Positions 1-7,007 are shown, numbered from the stretch's first letter. The stretch is 9,970 nt of DNA from CBIFWW01 sp966186435 (GCA_966186435.1 CBIFWW010000126.1:1-9970), one strand, 5' to 3'. A program made the numbers and translations. The notes: generated by a model from the sequence alone, not told the origin.

Positions 1-218
1 GTTACGTGATGCCAATGGCGATGAGCGAGTTTTGCAACCGCCTGCCGGAAAGCCACTTCTTCCGCTGCCACCGTTCCTATTGCGTCAATGTAAGCAAGAT
101 CCGCGAGATCGAACCCTGGTTTAATAACACCTATATTTTGCGGCTGCAGGATCTCGATTTTGAAGTCCCCGTCAGCCGCAGCCGCGTTAAAGCATTCCGC
201 CAGTTAATGCGCCTGTAA
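1..218 (+). CDS. ypdB: YpdB (PyrR) response regulator, C-terminal LytTR domain, 5'-partial
   Basis: Only the last 71 codons are present. The frame is open from base 3 and ends with TAA at 216-218. The visible part is the second half of a LytTR DNA-binding domain, including FFRCHRSYCVNVSKIREIEPW and a PVSRSRVKAFRQLM end. It is nearly identical, as I recall it, to the tail of E. coli YpdB (about 244 residues). The receiver domain would lie upstream of the window. YpdB is the response regulator partner of the histidine kinase YpdA, and together they respond to extracellular pyruvate in E. coli. The gene converges on glk with a gap of 4 bases and no visible terminator. In E. coli ypdC and the fry PTS genes separate ypdB from glk, so they are absent at this place here. 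Confidence 0.9.
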   Translation, partial: YVMPMAMSEFCNRLPESHFFRCHRSYCVNVSKIREIEPWFNNTYILRLQDLDFEVPVSRSRVKAFRQLMRL

Positions 219-222
219 CCCC

Positions 223-1188
223 TTAAAGCACCTGGCCCAGGGTCTGGCGCATATGGGCGCCCGATCCTACCAGCCCCGGCTGATCGTGGACAATCAGGAA
301 CACTGGGATATCCTGGACATAGGATTTAAAGCGGCCTTTATCTTCGAAACCACCGCGGAAGCCAGAAGCTTTAAAGAAATCCATAAACCGTGGCACGATG
401 CCACCAGCAATATACACCCCGCCAAAAGTCCCCAGATTCAACGCCAGGTTGCCGCCAAAGCGGCCGAGGATCACGCAAAACAGTGACAGCGCCCGGCGGC
501 AGTCGGTACAGTTTTCACCGATGCCGCGCTCAGTCACATCCTTCGGCTTTAAATCTTCCGGCTGGCGGCCATCGGCTTTAACGATGGCGCGGTAGAGATT
601 CACCAGGCCAGGGCCAGAAAGTACACGCTCGGCGGAAACGTGGCCGATTTCAGCCCGCAACTCTTCGAGGATAATGGCTTCTTCTTCGCTATTAGGGGCG
701 AAGTCCACGTGGCCGCCCTCACCGGGCAGGCTAACCCAGCGCTTATCGACATGGACCAGATGGGCCACGCCAAGACCCGTCCCGGCCCCATACACCGCCA
801 CCGGTTTATTATCCACCGGTGCTTTACCGCCAAACTGAATCAGGTGCTCTTTTTTCATCATCGGGATAGCCATTGAGACCGCGGTAAAATCGTTGATGAT
901 TTCCAGATGCTCAAAGCCAAGGTTGATTTTCATCTCCACAATGGAGAAAGCCCAAGTATGGTTAGTCATCGCCACCCAATCACCGGTGATCGGGCAGGCA
1001 ATAGCAATGCAGCCATCGACTATTTTCTGTTTCTGATCTTTGAGGTAAACCTGAACCACCGCTTCCAGGCTGGGATAATCCAGGCCAGAGTACGTTTCAA
1101 TCTGGGATATTGAGCCATCATTAATATCGCATAACGCCAGACGGGTGTTGGTACCGCCCACATCCCCCACCAATGCATACTTTGTCAT
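223..1188 (-). CDS. glk: Glucokinase
   Basis: A 321-residue cytoplasmic glucokinase, the same length as E. coli Glk. It phosphorylates free intracellular glucose with ATP to glucose 6-phosphate for glycolysis. The N-terminal phosphate-binding loop GDVGGTNTRLAL is at residues 8-19. The glucose-binding and catalytic residues known from E. coli Glk fall at the same numbers: Asn99, Asp100 (catalytic base), Glu157 and His160 in LPGEGGH, and Glu187. The C-terminal half contains the GGVYIAGGIVPR segment of the hexokinase-like fold. The ATG at 1186-1188 is supported by a GGAG about 10 bases upstream (plus-strand 1199-1202) and by the family N-terminus MTKYALVGDVGGTN. It is transcribed away from yfeO and converges on ypdB. 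No damage is seen. Confidence 0.97.
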   Translation of the reverse strand: MTKYALVGDVGGTNTRLALCDINDGSISQIETYSGLDYPSLEAVVQVYLKDQKQKIVDGCIAIACPITGDWVAMTNHTWAFSIVEMKINLGFEHLEIINDFTAVSMAIPMMKKEHLIQFGGKAPVDNKPVAVYGAGTGLGVAHLVHVDKRWVSLPGEGGHVDFAPNSEEEAIILEELRAEIGHVSAERVLSGPGLVNLYRAIVKADGRQPEDLKPKDVTERGIGENCTDCRRALSLFCVILGRFGGNLALNLGTFGGVYIAGGIVPRFMDFFKASGFRGGFEDKGRFKSYVQDIPVFLIVHDQPGLVGSGAHMRQTLGQVL

Positions 1189-1229
1189 TCTTCAACAACT
1201 CCACTAAAGTCGAAAAGGTTATTTAGCTC

Positions 1230-1258
1230 ACTGTAAAATCAAGCGACAGTCACAACAA
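1230..1258 (-). promoter_or_regulatory. Predicted sigma-70 promoter of glk
   Basis: Read on the minus strand, TTGTTG (1253-1258) and TACAGT (1230-1235) are separated by exactly 17 bases. They lie about 42 bases upstream of the glk ATG. Both boxes are imperfect, so this is a pattern match only. The rest of the 182-bp glk/yfeO divergent region also contains a 10-bp perfect palindrome at 1269-1278 (TGGGCGCCCA). It also holds a CRP-like element at 1286-1301 (ATTGA-N6-TCACA, one perfect half). I could not pick a convincing yfeO promoter. Confidence 0.35.
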
Positions 1259-1370
1259 TGGCTGCTGGTGGGCGCCCAGTAAATTATTGAAGGCGGTCAC
1301 ATTTTATGAATAACCGTCACACGCAGAGTTATGTTTAGATTGACGCGCTACTTTCACTAAGGACACCACC

Positions 1371-2603
1371 ATGCTCCATCCAAGAGCCAGAACCATGTTG
1401 GTACTCGCCGTGCCAGCCCTGGTGATCGGCATTGCCTCAAGCCTGACCATGCTTATCGTGATGAAGGTGGCCGCCACATTTCAGCACCTGCTGTGGTCGG
1501 TATTACCCGCACAATTGGGGGTTAGCCTCCAGTCGCCCTATTGGACAGTAGCACTTCTTACTCTAACTGGCATTGCCGTAGGCCTGGTAATTCGCTATAT
1601 GCCAGGCCACGCCGGGCCAGATCCGGCCACTGAACCTTTGATTGGCGCCCCGGTGCCGCTGGCTGCCTTACCAGGGTTAACCCTGGCGTTAATTATCGGC
1701 CTTGCCGGTGGGGTTAGCCTGGGTCCGGAACATCCGATTATGGCCGTAAATATTGCGCTGGCGGTGGCGCTGGGGGCCAGAGTCATGCCCCGGGTGCATA
1801 GCCTGGAATGGACAGTTCTGGCCTCCGCCGGGACACTCGGCGCGTTGTTTGGCACCCCGGTGGCCGCCGCACTGATTTTCTCGCAAACCCTTAGCAGCAA
1901 TAATGACACCCCGCTTTGGGATAAGCTGTTTGCCCCGCTGATGGCCGCTGCCGCAGGTGCGCTAACCACCGGGATTTTCGCCCATCCTCATTTCTCACTG
2001 CCTATCGCCCCTTACCCGCAAATGCATGCGGTAGATATCCTTAGCGGTGCCGTTGTAGCCGCCATTGCCACCGCACTGGGTATGGTGGGGGTGTGGTGCT
2101 TCCCGCGGTTACATCGCCTGTTCCACCAGATTAAAAATCCGATTCTAATGCTCGGCATCGGCGGGTTTATTCTCGGGTTGTTGGGGATATTTGGCGGCCA
2201 TATCACCCTGTTTAAGGGGGTGGATGAAATGCAGCATCTCACTTCATCAACCGCATTTAGTTCCGGGGACTATCTACAGTTTGCGCTGGTGAAGCTGGCG
2301 GCGCTGGTGGTAGCAGCTACCTGCGGCTTCCGCGGCGGGCGGATTTTCCCGGCGGTGTTTATCGGGGCCTCACTGGGGCTAATGCTACATGCTCATGTGG
2401 ATGCGGTTCCGGCGGCAATAACGATTTCTTGTGCAGTGATGGGGATGGTACTGGTGGTGACGCGGGATGCCTGGCTCAGCCTGTTTATGGCCGCCGTGGT
2501 GGTGCCAAACCTAAATCTACTGCCGTTGCTGTGTATCGTGATGTTGCCCGCCTGGCTCCTGCTGGCGGGCAAACCATTGATGACTGCGCGGCGCGATACT
2601 TAG
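1371..2603 (+). CDS. yfeO: YfeO, CLC-type ion channel/transporter homologue
   Basis: A 410-residue, strongly hydrophobic integral membrane protein, close to E. coli YfeO (about 418 residues), which is annotated as a putative CLC-family ion channel. Two CLC signatures are recognisable in altered form. SLGPEHP at residues 116-122 stands where ClcA has GREGP and keeps the glutamate (Glu120) at the gating position. GFRGGRIFPAVFIGASLG around residues 319-336 corresponds to the GxFxP-type loop and helix N. The duplicated hydrophobic architecture and the length suit a CLC fold. The transported ion is not established for this subfamily. The ATG at 1371 has an AAGGA ribosome-binding site at 1359-1363, seven bases away. 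The gene ends inside the stop codon of ipdC (4-base tail overlap), with no terminator between them. Confidence 0.92.
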   Translation: MLHPRARTMLVLAVPALVIGIASSLTMLIVMKVAATFQHLLWSVLPAQLGVSLQSPYWTVALLTLTGIAVGLVIRYMPGHAGPDPATEPLIGAPVPLAALPGLTLALIIGLAGGVSLGPEHPIMAVNIALAVALGARVMPRVHSLEWTVLASAGTLGALFGTPVAAALIFSQTLSSNNDTPLWDKLFAPLMAAAAGALTTGIFAHPHFSLPIAPYPQMHAVDILSGAVVAAIATALGMVGVWCFPRLHRLFHQIKNPILMLGIGGFILGLLGIFGGHITLFKGVDEMQHLTSSTAFSSGDYLQFALVKLAALVVAATCGFRGGRIFPAVFIGASLGLMLHAHVDAVPAAITISCAVMGMVLVVTRDAWLSLFMAAVVVPNLNLLPLLCIVMLPAWLLLAGKPLMTARRDT

Positions 2604-4267
2604 CGGCGGTCGCCGCTATTACGTTGTTCGATGGCCCGGGTGATGGCCGCCAGCAGCTCCGGCAGGTCATCCTTAGGCAGCATCACCTCCACCAAGCTAA
2701 GAGTGTCGCTGGCGCTGGCAAGCTCCAGCACCTCCGCCAGTTGAACCGGCTGGGAGACCCGCCAGCTCTGCGCCGGGCAATCGGCGGCCAGGGCAGCCGG
2801 TAATGCCGTCCAGTTCCACGGGGCAATATCGTTATAGCGTTGTTTGGGGCCGTGGATCGCCCGCTCCACGGTATAGCCGTCGTTATTGAGTACCAACACT
2901 ATCGGGTTTAAGCCATCGCGCATCATGGAGCCAAGTTCTTGCGCGGTTAGCTGAGCCGCCCCATCGCCAACAATCAGCACCACCCGGCGATCCGGGCAGG
3001 CCGTTTTGGCCCCATAGGCCGCCGGCAGCGTGAAACCAATCGACCCCCACAGCGGCTGTACAATTAGCTTCACCTCTGGCGGCAGGTGCAGGGCCGCCGA
3101 GCCAAAGGCCGCCGTGCCCTGATCGGCCAACACAATATCGCCACTGCGTAAAAAGCCTTGGATAGTTTGCCAGAAGGATTTCTGGGTTAGCGTATCACCG
3201 CTGGCTTTGGGTAATGGCGGCGGGGCCGGAAACTGTTGCGGATGGCTGAGCACAATCGGTTCACACAGGGCGCGTAGTGTCTCCACCGCCTCTTCCATCC
3301 CTATCCCACTAAACCACTGCTCCCCCACTCTGGCCCCGGCTGGGGTAACTTCAATGAGCTGCTCTTGGGTCAAGCGATGGCTAAAGCCTGCGGTGAGGGT
3401 ATCGGTAAACTGCGCACCCACGCAGATCACCCGATCCGCCCCTTCAATATGGTCAGCAATGGTGGCGGCACTGGCACCACCGGTGTAAGTCCCCACAAAC
3501 CCTGGGCGGCTTTCATCAAACAGCCCTTTGCCCATCAGCATAGTGGCGTGAACCATCGGCGTTTCATTCATCCAGTTCTGTAACTGTTGCTGTAAGCCAA
3601 AACGTTCGGCCTGATAATCAGCCAGCAAGGCGATGCGTTGGGCTTTTTCAAGATGATGGCTGGCTGCGCTACGGAAAGCCTGTAACCGGCCGGAAGGGGC
3701 AGAAATAGGCTGCCTGGTGAGAACGTTTTCAGGTGGGGTGGCCAGCAAATTGGACACATCAGCAGGCAGCATCAAATAGCCGGGGCGCTGCTGATTAAGC
3801 ATCTGTTGGATAACCCGGTCTATTTCACTACAGGCATTGTCCGGGGTAAGAATAGCCCAGGCGGCACTGATTTCAGCACTCATGCGGGCAAAATGGCGAA
3901 AATCCCCATCGCCCAACGTGTGGTGAATCAATTCACCCTTTTTTTGCGCCGCCAGACGCGGTGCACCTACGATATGCAATACCGGCAGGCGTTCGGCATA
4001 GCTGCCTGCGATACCGTTCAACGCGCTTAACTCCCCAACACCAAAGGTGGTTAATAGCGCCCCTGCTCCCTGACAACGGGCATAACCATCGGCCGCATAG
4101 GCACCGTTCAATTCATTGGCACAGCCCACCCAGGTCACCTTCGGGTGGGAAATCACGTGATCGAGAAACTGAAGGTTGTAGTCGCCTGGCACCCCAAATA
4201 AGTGATTAATACCACAGCTTGCCAGTCGATCAACGAGATAATCTGCAATACGGTACATAGTTGACAT
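2600..4267 (-). CDS. ipdC: Indole-3-pyruvate decarboxylase
   Basis: A 555-residue thiamine-diphosphate decarboxylase, close in length and sequence to Enterobacter cloacae IpdC (552). It converts indole-3-pyruvate to indole-3-acetaldehyde, the key step of the indole-pyruvate route to the auxin indole-3-acetic acid. Related enzymes also accept phenylpyruvate-type keto acids. Functional residues match the E. cloacae numbering: Asp29, the cofactor-activating Glu52, His115-His116, Gln383 in the substrate pocket, and Glu468. The ThDP/Mg motif starts at GDG 434-436 and ends at NN 461-462. The start MSTMYRIADYLVDRL aligns with the family N-terminus, and a GGAA lies six bases before the ATG. The gene converges on yfeO and diverges from the aldo-keto reductase. 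E. coli lacks ipdC, while several plant-associated enterobacteria carry it near glk. A TyrR box lies upstream. Confidence 0.95.
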   Translation of the reverse strand: MSTMYRIADYLVDRLASCGINHLFGVPGDYNLQFLDHVISHPKVTWVGCANELNGAYAADGYARCQGAGALLTTFGVGELSALNGIAGSYAERLPVLHIVGAPRLAAQKKGELIHHTLGDGDFRHFARMSAEISAAWAILTPDNACSEIDRVIQQMLNQQRPGYLMLPADVSNLLATPPENVLTRQPISAPSGRLQAFRSAASHHLEKAQRIALLADYQAERFGLQQQLQNWMNETPMVHATMLMGKGLFDESRPGFVGTYTGGASAATIADHIEGADRVICVGAQFTDTLTAGFSHRLTQEQLIEVTPAGARVGEQWFSGIGMEEAVETLRALCEPIVLSHPQQFPAPPPLPKASGDTLTQKSFWQTIQGFLRSGDIVLADQGTAAFGSAALHLPPEVKLIVQPLWGSIGFTLPAAYGAKTACPDRRVVLIVGDGAAQLTAQELGSMMRDGLNPIVLVLNNDGYTVERAIHGPKQRYNDIAPWNWTALPAALAADCPAQSWRVSQPVQLAEVLELASASDTLSLVEVMLPKDDLPELLAAITRAIEQRNSGDRR

Positions 4268-4348
4268 TTTATTTCCATTCCAGCAGCAAAGTTAATCTAA
4301 TTATCGGGGAGGGTTGCCGGGCTGCCACAATCTAGCGAATAATCATTT

Positions 4349-4366
4349 TGTAACGATACGATTACA
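4349..4366 (-). promoter_or_regulatory. Putative TyrR box upstream of ipdC
   Basis: The 18-bp sequence TGTAACGATACGATTACA has the TyrR-box form TGTAA-N8-TTACA (consensus TGTAAA-N6-TTTACA). Five of six outer bases are correct in each half. It lies about 82-99 bases upstream of the ipdC ATG. TyrR, activated by aromatic amino acids, is known to control ipdC in Enterobacter cloacae, which fits this position. A weak -10 candidate (TAGATT read on the minus strand, 4329-4334) lies just downstream and would place the box around the -35 region. That promoter assignment is tentative. Confidence 0.65.
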
Positions 4367-4402
4367 GATTATTAACACTGATTTGACCGATTTTTCGCTT
4401 TA

Positions 4403-4418
4403 GTGTAAACGTATACAC
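4403..4418. promoter_or_regulatory. Palindromic operator-like site, GalR/LacI type
   Basis: GTGTAAACGTATACAC is a 16-bp palindrome with one mismatched pair and a central CG. It differs at one defined base from the E. coli GalR/GalS operator pattern GTGNAANC-GNTTNCAC. It lies 30 bases upstream of the aldo-keto reductase ATG, on the far side of the intergenic region from ipdC. A possible -35 (TTGACC, 4383-4388) lies 17 bases before a poor -10 (TAAACG, 4406-4411). A repressor bound here would then cover that promoter. The binding protein is not known; no regulator gene is adjacent. Confidence 0.45.
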
Positions 4419-4448
4419 CACTTCTGTATCACCAGACAGGGCCTCCAA

Positions 4449-5444
4449 ATGCATTGGCAACCTTCCACGACGCGTTACGAAAACATGACATACCGCCGCT
4501 GTGGGCATAGTGGGTTAAAGCTCCCGGCTATCTCCCTTGGTTTGTGGCATAACTTCGGTGACACCACCAACCTGGACAATAGTCGCCAGCTGATCCGCCA
4601 CGCTTTTGATATCGGGATTACCCACTTTGACTTAGCCAATAACTATGGCCCTCCTCCCGGCTCTGCCGAGTGCAACTTCGGCCAGATATTGAAAGAAGAC
4701 TTGGCCCCCTGGCGTGATGAGTTGGTTATTTCCACTAAAGCCGGTTACACCATGTGGGAGGGGCCTTATGGTGACTGGGGTTCACGTAAGTACCTGATTT
4801 CCAGCCTCGACCAGAGCCTGAAACGGATGAGGCTGGAGTATGTGGATATTTTCTATCATCACCGCCCCGATGCAGAAACCCCGCTGGAAGAGACCATGGG
4901 TGCGTTGGACAGCATCGTGCGCCAGGGCAAAGCGCTATATGTGGGGTTGTCCAACTATCCGGCGGAGAAAGCCCGGGAAGCCCTGGCGATGCTCAAGTCC
5001 CTCGGCACGCCCTGCCTGATCCACCAGCCGCGCTACTCGATGTTTGAGCGCGGGCCGGAGCAGGCTTTATTGGATCTGCTGGCGGAAGAAGGCGTGGGCA
5101 GTATTGCTTTCTCGCCATTGGCCGGTGGCGTGCTGACCGATCGCTATTTGCAAGGGATCCCGGCTGATTCACGGGCCGCCAGTGCCAGTAAATTCCTGAA
5201 TCCAGAACAACTCACTCCAGAGAAGCTGGATAAAGTACGGCAACTTAATGAACTGGCCGCCCAGCGGGGCCAAAAGCTGGCACAGATGGCGCTGGCCTGG
5301 GTATTACGGGACGAGAAAATCACCTCAGTGTTAATTGGGGCCAGCAAAACCAGTCATTTAGATGATGCCGTTGAGATGCTGGGAAATCGCACCTTTAGCC
5401 CACAAGAGCGCACCTTTATAGACCAGATTCTCAGTGGGGAATAA
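4449..5444 (+). CDS. gpr: Aldo-keto reductase of the YghZ/Gpr (AKR14) type
   Basis: A 331-residue NADPH-dependent aldo-keto reductase with an (alpha/beta)8 fold, expected in the cytoplasm. The predicted catalytic tetrad is visible: Asp61 and Tyr66 in HFDLANNYGPPPGSAE, Lys97 in ISTKAGY, and His138 in DIFYHHRPD. The cofactor-binding SVLIGASK segment is at residues 293-300. The N-terminus MHWQPSTTRYENMTYRRCG aligns with E. coli YghZ from its first residue, which supports this start. YghZ (Gpr) reduces L-glyceraldehyde 3-phosphate and methylglyoxal-like aldehydes. The symbol is given by family; orthology is uncertain because the location differs from E. coli yghZ. The protein is about 15 residues shorter than YghZ, mostly at the C-terminus, and its stop lies just before the ypeC remnant. 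It is divergent from ipdC, so its natural substrate could include aldehydes from that enzyme (inference). Confidence 0.88.
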   Translation: MHWQPSTTRYENMTYRRCGHSGLKLPAISLGLWHNFGDTTNLDNSRQLIRHAFDIGITHFDLANNYGPPPGSAECNFGQILKEDLAPWRDELVISTKAGYTMWEGPYGDWGSRKYLISSLDQSLKRMRLEYVDIFYHHRPDAETPLEETMGALDSIVRQGKALYVGLSNYPAEKAREALAMLKSLGTPCLIHQPRYSMFERGPEQALLDLLAEEGVGSIAFSPLAGGVLTDRYLQGIPADSRAASASKFLNPEQLTPEKLDKVRQLNELAAQRGQKLAQMALAWVLRDEKITSVLIGASKTSHLDDAVEMLGNRTFSPQERTFIDQILSGE

Positions 5445-5544
5445 TATTGGCGACCAGGACCGTTATGGAAACGACTGGCGGGCTTGTGAACGGGGCTATC
5501 GCGATGGCCGCTACGATCACCATGGCCACGGTCACCGCCACTAA
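5434..5544 (+). pseudogene. ypeC: ypeC remnant (C-terminal fragment of a small secreted protein)
   Basis: In a frame different from the reductase, bases 5446-5541 encode IGDQDRYGNDW followed by RACERGYRDGRYDHHGHGHRH and a TAA at 5542-5544. This resembles the mature part and tail of E. coli YpeC (about 108 residues, from memory: an IGDRD.YGNYW segment, later YERGYREG, ending GHGHRH). YpeC sits between yfeO and mntH in E. coli, exactly here. The signal peptide and first part are missing, because upstream bases belong to the aldo-keto reductase. About 40 internal residues are also absent. The only upstream start in frame is a GTG at 5434 inside the reductase gene. A peptide of at most 36 residues without an export signal is unlikely to keep the original role. 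The frame runs straight into the terminator at 5546-5577. Confidence 0.7.
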
Positions 5545-5545
5545 T

Positions 5546-5577
5546 AAAAAACGAGCAATTCAGTTGCCCGTTTTTTT
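5546..5577. terminator. Bidirectional rho-independent terminator between ypeC remnant and mntH
   Basis: A stem CGAGCAA (5552-5558) pairs with TTGCCCG (5564-5570), with one A-C mismatch and the loop TTCAG. It is flanked by six A on the left and seven T on the right, so it can work in both directions. It ends transcription from the aldo-keto reductase/ypeC side (+) and from mntH (-), whose stop codon is 15 bases away. Confidence 0.85.
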
Positions 5578-5591
5578 ATGTCTGTCATCAA

Positions 5592-6830
5592 TCAGAAGCC
5601 GCTTATGGTCCCTGCTATCAGCCAGAAGTTAAGGATCACCACCAGCCCAACAATCAGCCACCCGGTGTAGCGAATTAGGCCACCATTCACTAATTCCCCC
5701 ATCAAGCTACGGTTACTGGTGAATATCAACAGTGGCACCAGGGCCAGCGCTATCCCGAAACTTAGTAGCACCTGGCTCATCACCAGGATACGGGTTGGGT
5801 CAAGGCCCATCAGAATCACCACAAAGGACGGCAGCATGGTGATACCCCGGCGTACCCAAAGCGGGATGTAAAACCGAACAAACCCTTGCATCACCACCTG
5901 CCCGGCCAGCGTACCCACCACGGTAGAAGAAAGACCCGCTGCCACCAGGCTCAAGCCGAAGATAGTGGCCGAGGCATGGCCCAGCAGTGGTTGCAAGGTC
6001 AGATAGGCTTTATCCAACTCAGCAATATCGGTGTGGCCGCTAAAGTGGAAGGCCGCCGCCGCCGTGGCCATCATTGCCAGGTTTACAAAACCGGCGATGG
6101 TCATGGCAATCGCCACATCCCAACGGGTTGCGCTGTAACGCTCGCATTTTGTGCCGCCATGAAGGTGCTGGGTCAGTGAAGAATGCAGGTAGATCACATG
6201 TGGCATGATGGTGGCACCCAATACCCCTGCCGCCAGGAACACAGCTTCACCATTCGGCAGCACCGGCAAAGCCATCCCTTGCACCAATGGCGCAATCTCT
6301 GGGCGGGAGAAAACCAACTCAACGATATAGGCCGCCGCCACAAATAACAGCAGCCCACCGATCACCACTTCCAGCGGTTTCTGCCCGCGACTTTGAAGCA
6401 TCAGAATCAGCCAGGTGGCAATGGCGGTCAGCACTGCGCCCTGTAGCAATGAAATCCCCAGCAGCAGTTGGAAGCCAATAGCCGCGCCGATAAATTCAGC
6501 CAGGTCGGTCGCCATGGCGATAATTTCCGCCTGTACCCAGTACAGCCACACTACCGGGCGCGGGTAGTGATCGCGGATGTGTTCTGCCAGGTTTTTGCCT
6601 GTAGCAATGCCGAGTTTGGCAGATAGCACCTGTATTACCATCGCCATCAGGTTAGCCCAGACCACCACCCATAAGAGTTGATATCCAAATTTTGCCCCCG
6701 CCTGAATGTTAGTAGCAAAGTTACCGGGATCGATATAACCGATAGCCGCCACAAAGGCTGGCCCCATCATGGCTAACCGCATTCTTCTTGCCGCTTTAGT
6801 GTTAGTAGTTGCTGCGCGACTGTCTGTCAT
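5592..6830 (-). CDS. mntH: Mn2+/H+ symporter MntH (NRAMP family)
   Basis: A 412-residue inner-membrane proton-coupled importer of Mn2+ (and to a lesser degree Fe2+), the same length as E. coli MntH. The metal-binding motif of membrane helix 1, DPGN, is at residues 34-37, as in E. coli. The helix 6 MPH motif is in GATIMPHVIYLHSSLTQHLH, and the conserved VVGTLAGQVVMQGF follows. About eleven hydrophobic segments cover the length. I chose the ATG at 6828-6830. An in-frame ATG at 6854 would add eight residues (MLYFRGRV) but would put the start inside the MntR box, and the family begins close to the later start. A purine-rich GAGGCAGGG precedes that start. MntR and Fur sites upstream indicate repression by manganese and iron. 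Confidence 0.97.
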   Translation of the reverse strand: MTDSRAATTNTKAARRMRLAMMGPAFVAAIGYIDPGNFATNIQAGAKFGYQLLWVVVWANLMAMVIQVLSAKLGIATGKNLAEHIRDHYPRPVVWLYWVQAEIIAMATDLAEFIGAAIGFQLLLGISLLQGAVLTAIATWLILMLQSRGQKPLEVVIGGLLLFVAAAYIVELVFSRPEIAPLVQGMALPVLPNGEAVFLAAGVLGATIMPHVIYLHSSLTQHLHGGTKCERYSATRWDVAIAMTIAGFVNLAMMATAAAAFHFSGHTDIAELDKAYLTLQPLLGHASATIFGLSLVAAGLSSTVVGTLAGQVVMQGFVRFYIPLWVRRGITMLPSFVVILMGLDPTRILVMSQVLLSFGIALALVPLLIFTSNRSLMGELVNGGLIRYTGWLIVGLVVILNFWLIAGTISGF

Positions 6831-6843
6831 AACCCTGCCTCTA

Positions 6844-6865
6844 AAATATAGCACTTGCTATGTTT
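6844..6865 (-). promoter_or_regulatory. MntR box of mntH
   Basis: A 22-bp near-perfect inverted repeat with half-sites AAATATAGCA and TGCTATGTTT around a 2-base centre. Only one half-site pair mismatches. It closely matches the E. coli mntH MntR operator (AACATAGC...GCTATGTT). It lies 14 bases upstream of the mntH ATG and downstream of the -10 box, where bound Mn-MntR would block transcription. Confidence 0.88.
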
Positions 6866-6866
6866 A

Positions 6867-6894
6867 ATAGTATAATAATGCGAATGATTATCAA
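6867..6894 (-). promoter_or_regulatory. Predicted mntH promoter
   Basis: On the minus strand TTGATA (6889-6894) and TACTAT (6867-6872) are 16 bases apart. An overlapping alternative -10 is TATACT. The -35 overlaps the Fur box and the -10 is followed by the MntR box, the arrangement expected for a doubly repressed mntH promoter. Confidence 0.6.
6874..6892 (-). promoter_or_regulatory. Fur box of mntH
   Basis: On the minus strand the 19-mer GATAATCATTCGCATTATT matches the Fur consensus GATAATGATAATCATTATC at 14 of 19 bases. An overlapping symmetric pair, AATGAT-N7-ATCATT (6883-6901), may extend it. It lies over the predicted mntH promoter, so iron-loaded Fur would repress mntH, as known in E. 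coli and Salmonella. Confidence 0.7.
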
Positions 6895-7007
6895 GATCAT
6901 TGGGTAAGGCACGGGTGATTGCACTGATAGCCACGAACGATGACGGGAACGGGAAAAAACTAAGAAAAATCTTGTAATCTCATCGTCATTTCCCTGTTTA
7001 AGGTTGG

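Noticed and set aside
2429..2803. A 124-codon open frame crossing the end of yfeO and the end of ipdC.
   Set aside because: It is out of frame with two well-supported genes, has no family resemblance and lies in high-GC sequence where shadow frames are common.
5447..5632. An open frame of 61 codons after the aldo-keto reductase (MATRTVMETTGG...).
   Set aside because: It runs through the terminator hairpin and into the mntH stop region and has no recognisable domain. The other frame there carries the YpeC-like sequence, which explains the coding character.
6831..6854. Upstream ATG at 6854 extending MntH by eight residues.
   Set aside because: It lies inside the MntR box, close to the predicted promoter, whereas the ATG at 6830 has a purine-rich site before it and gives the family length of 412.
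6938..6990. ATGACG ... CGTCAT inverted repeat in the mntH-nupC gap as a possible small RNA or hairpin.
   Set aside because: The stem is only about six pairs with a loop of nearly 40 bases and has no T tract. There is no promoter pattern that supports an RNA gene.
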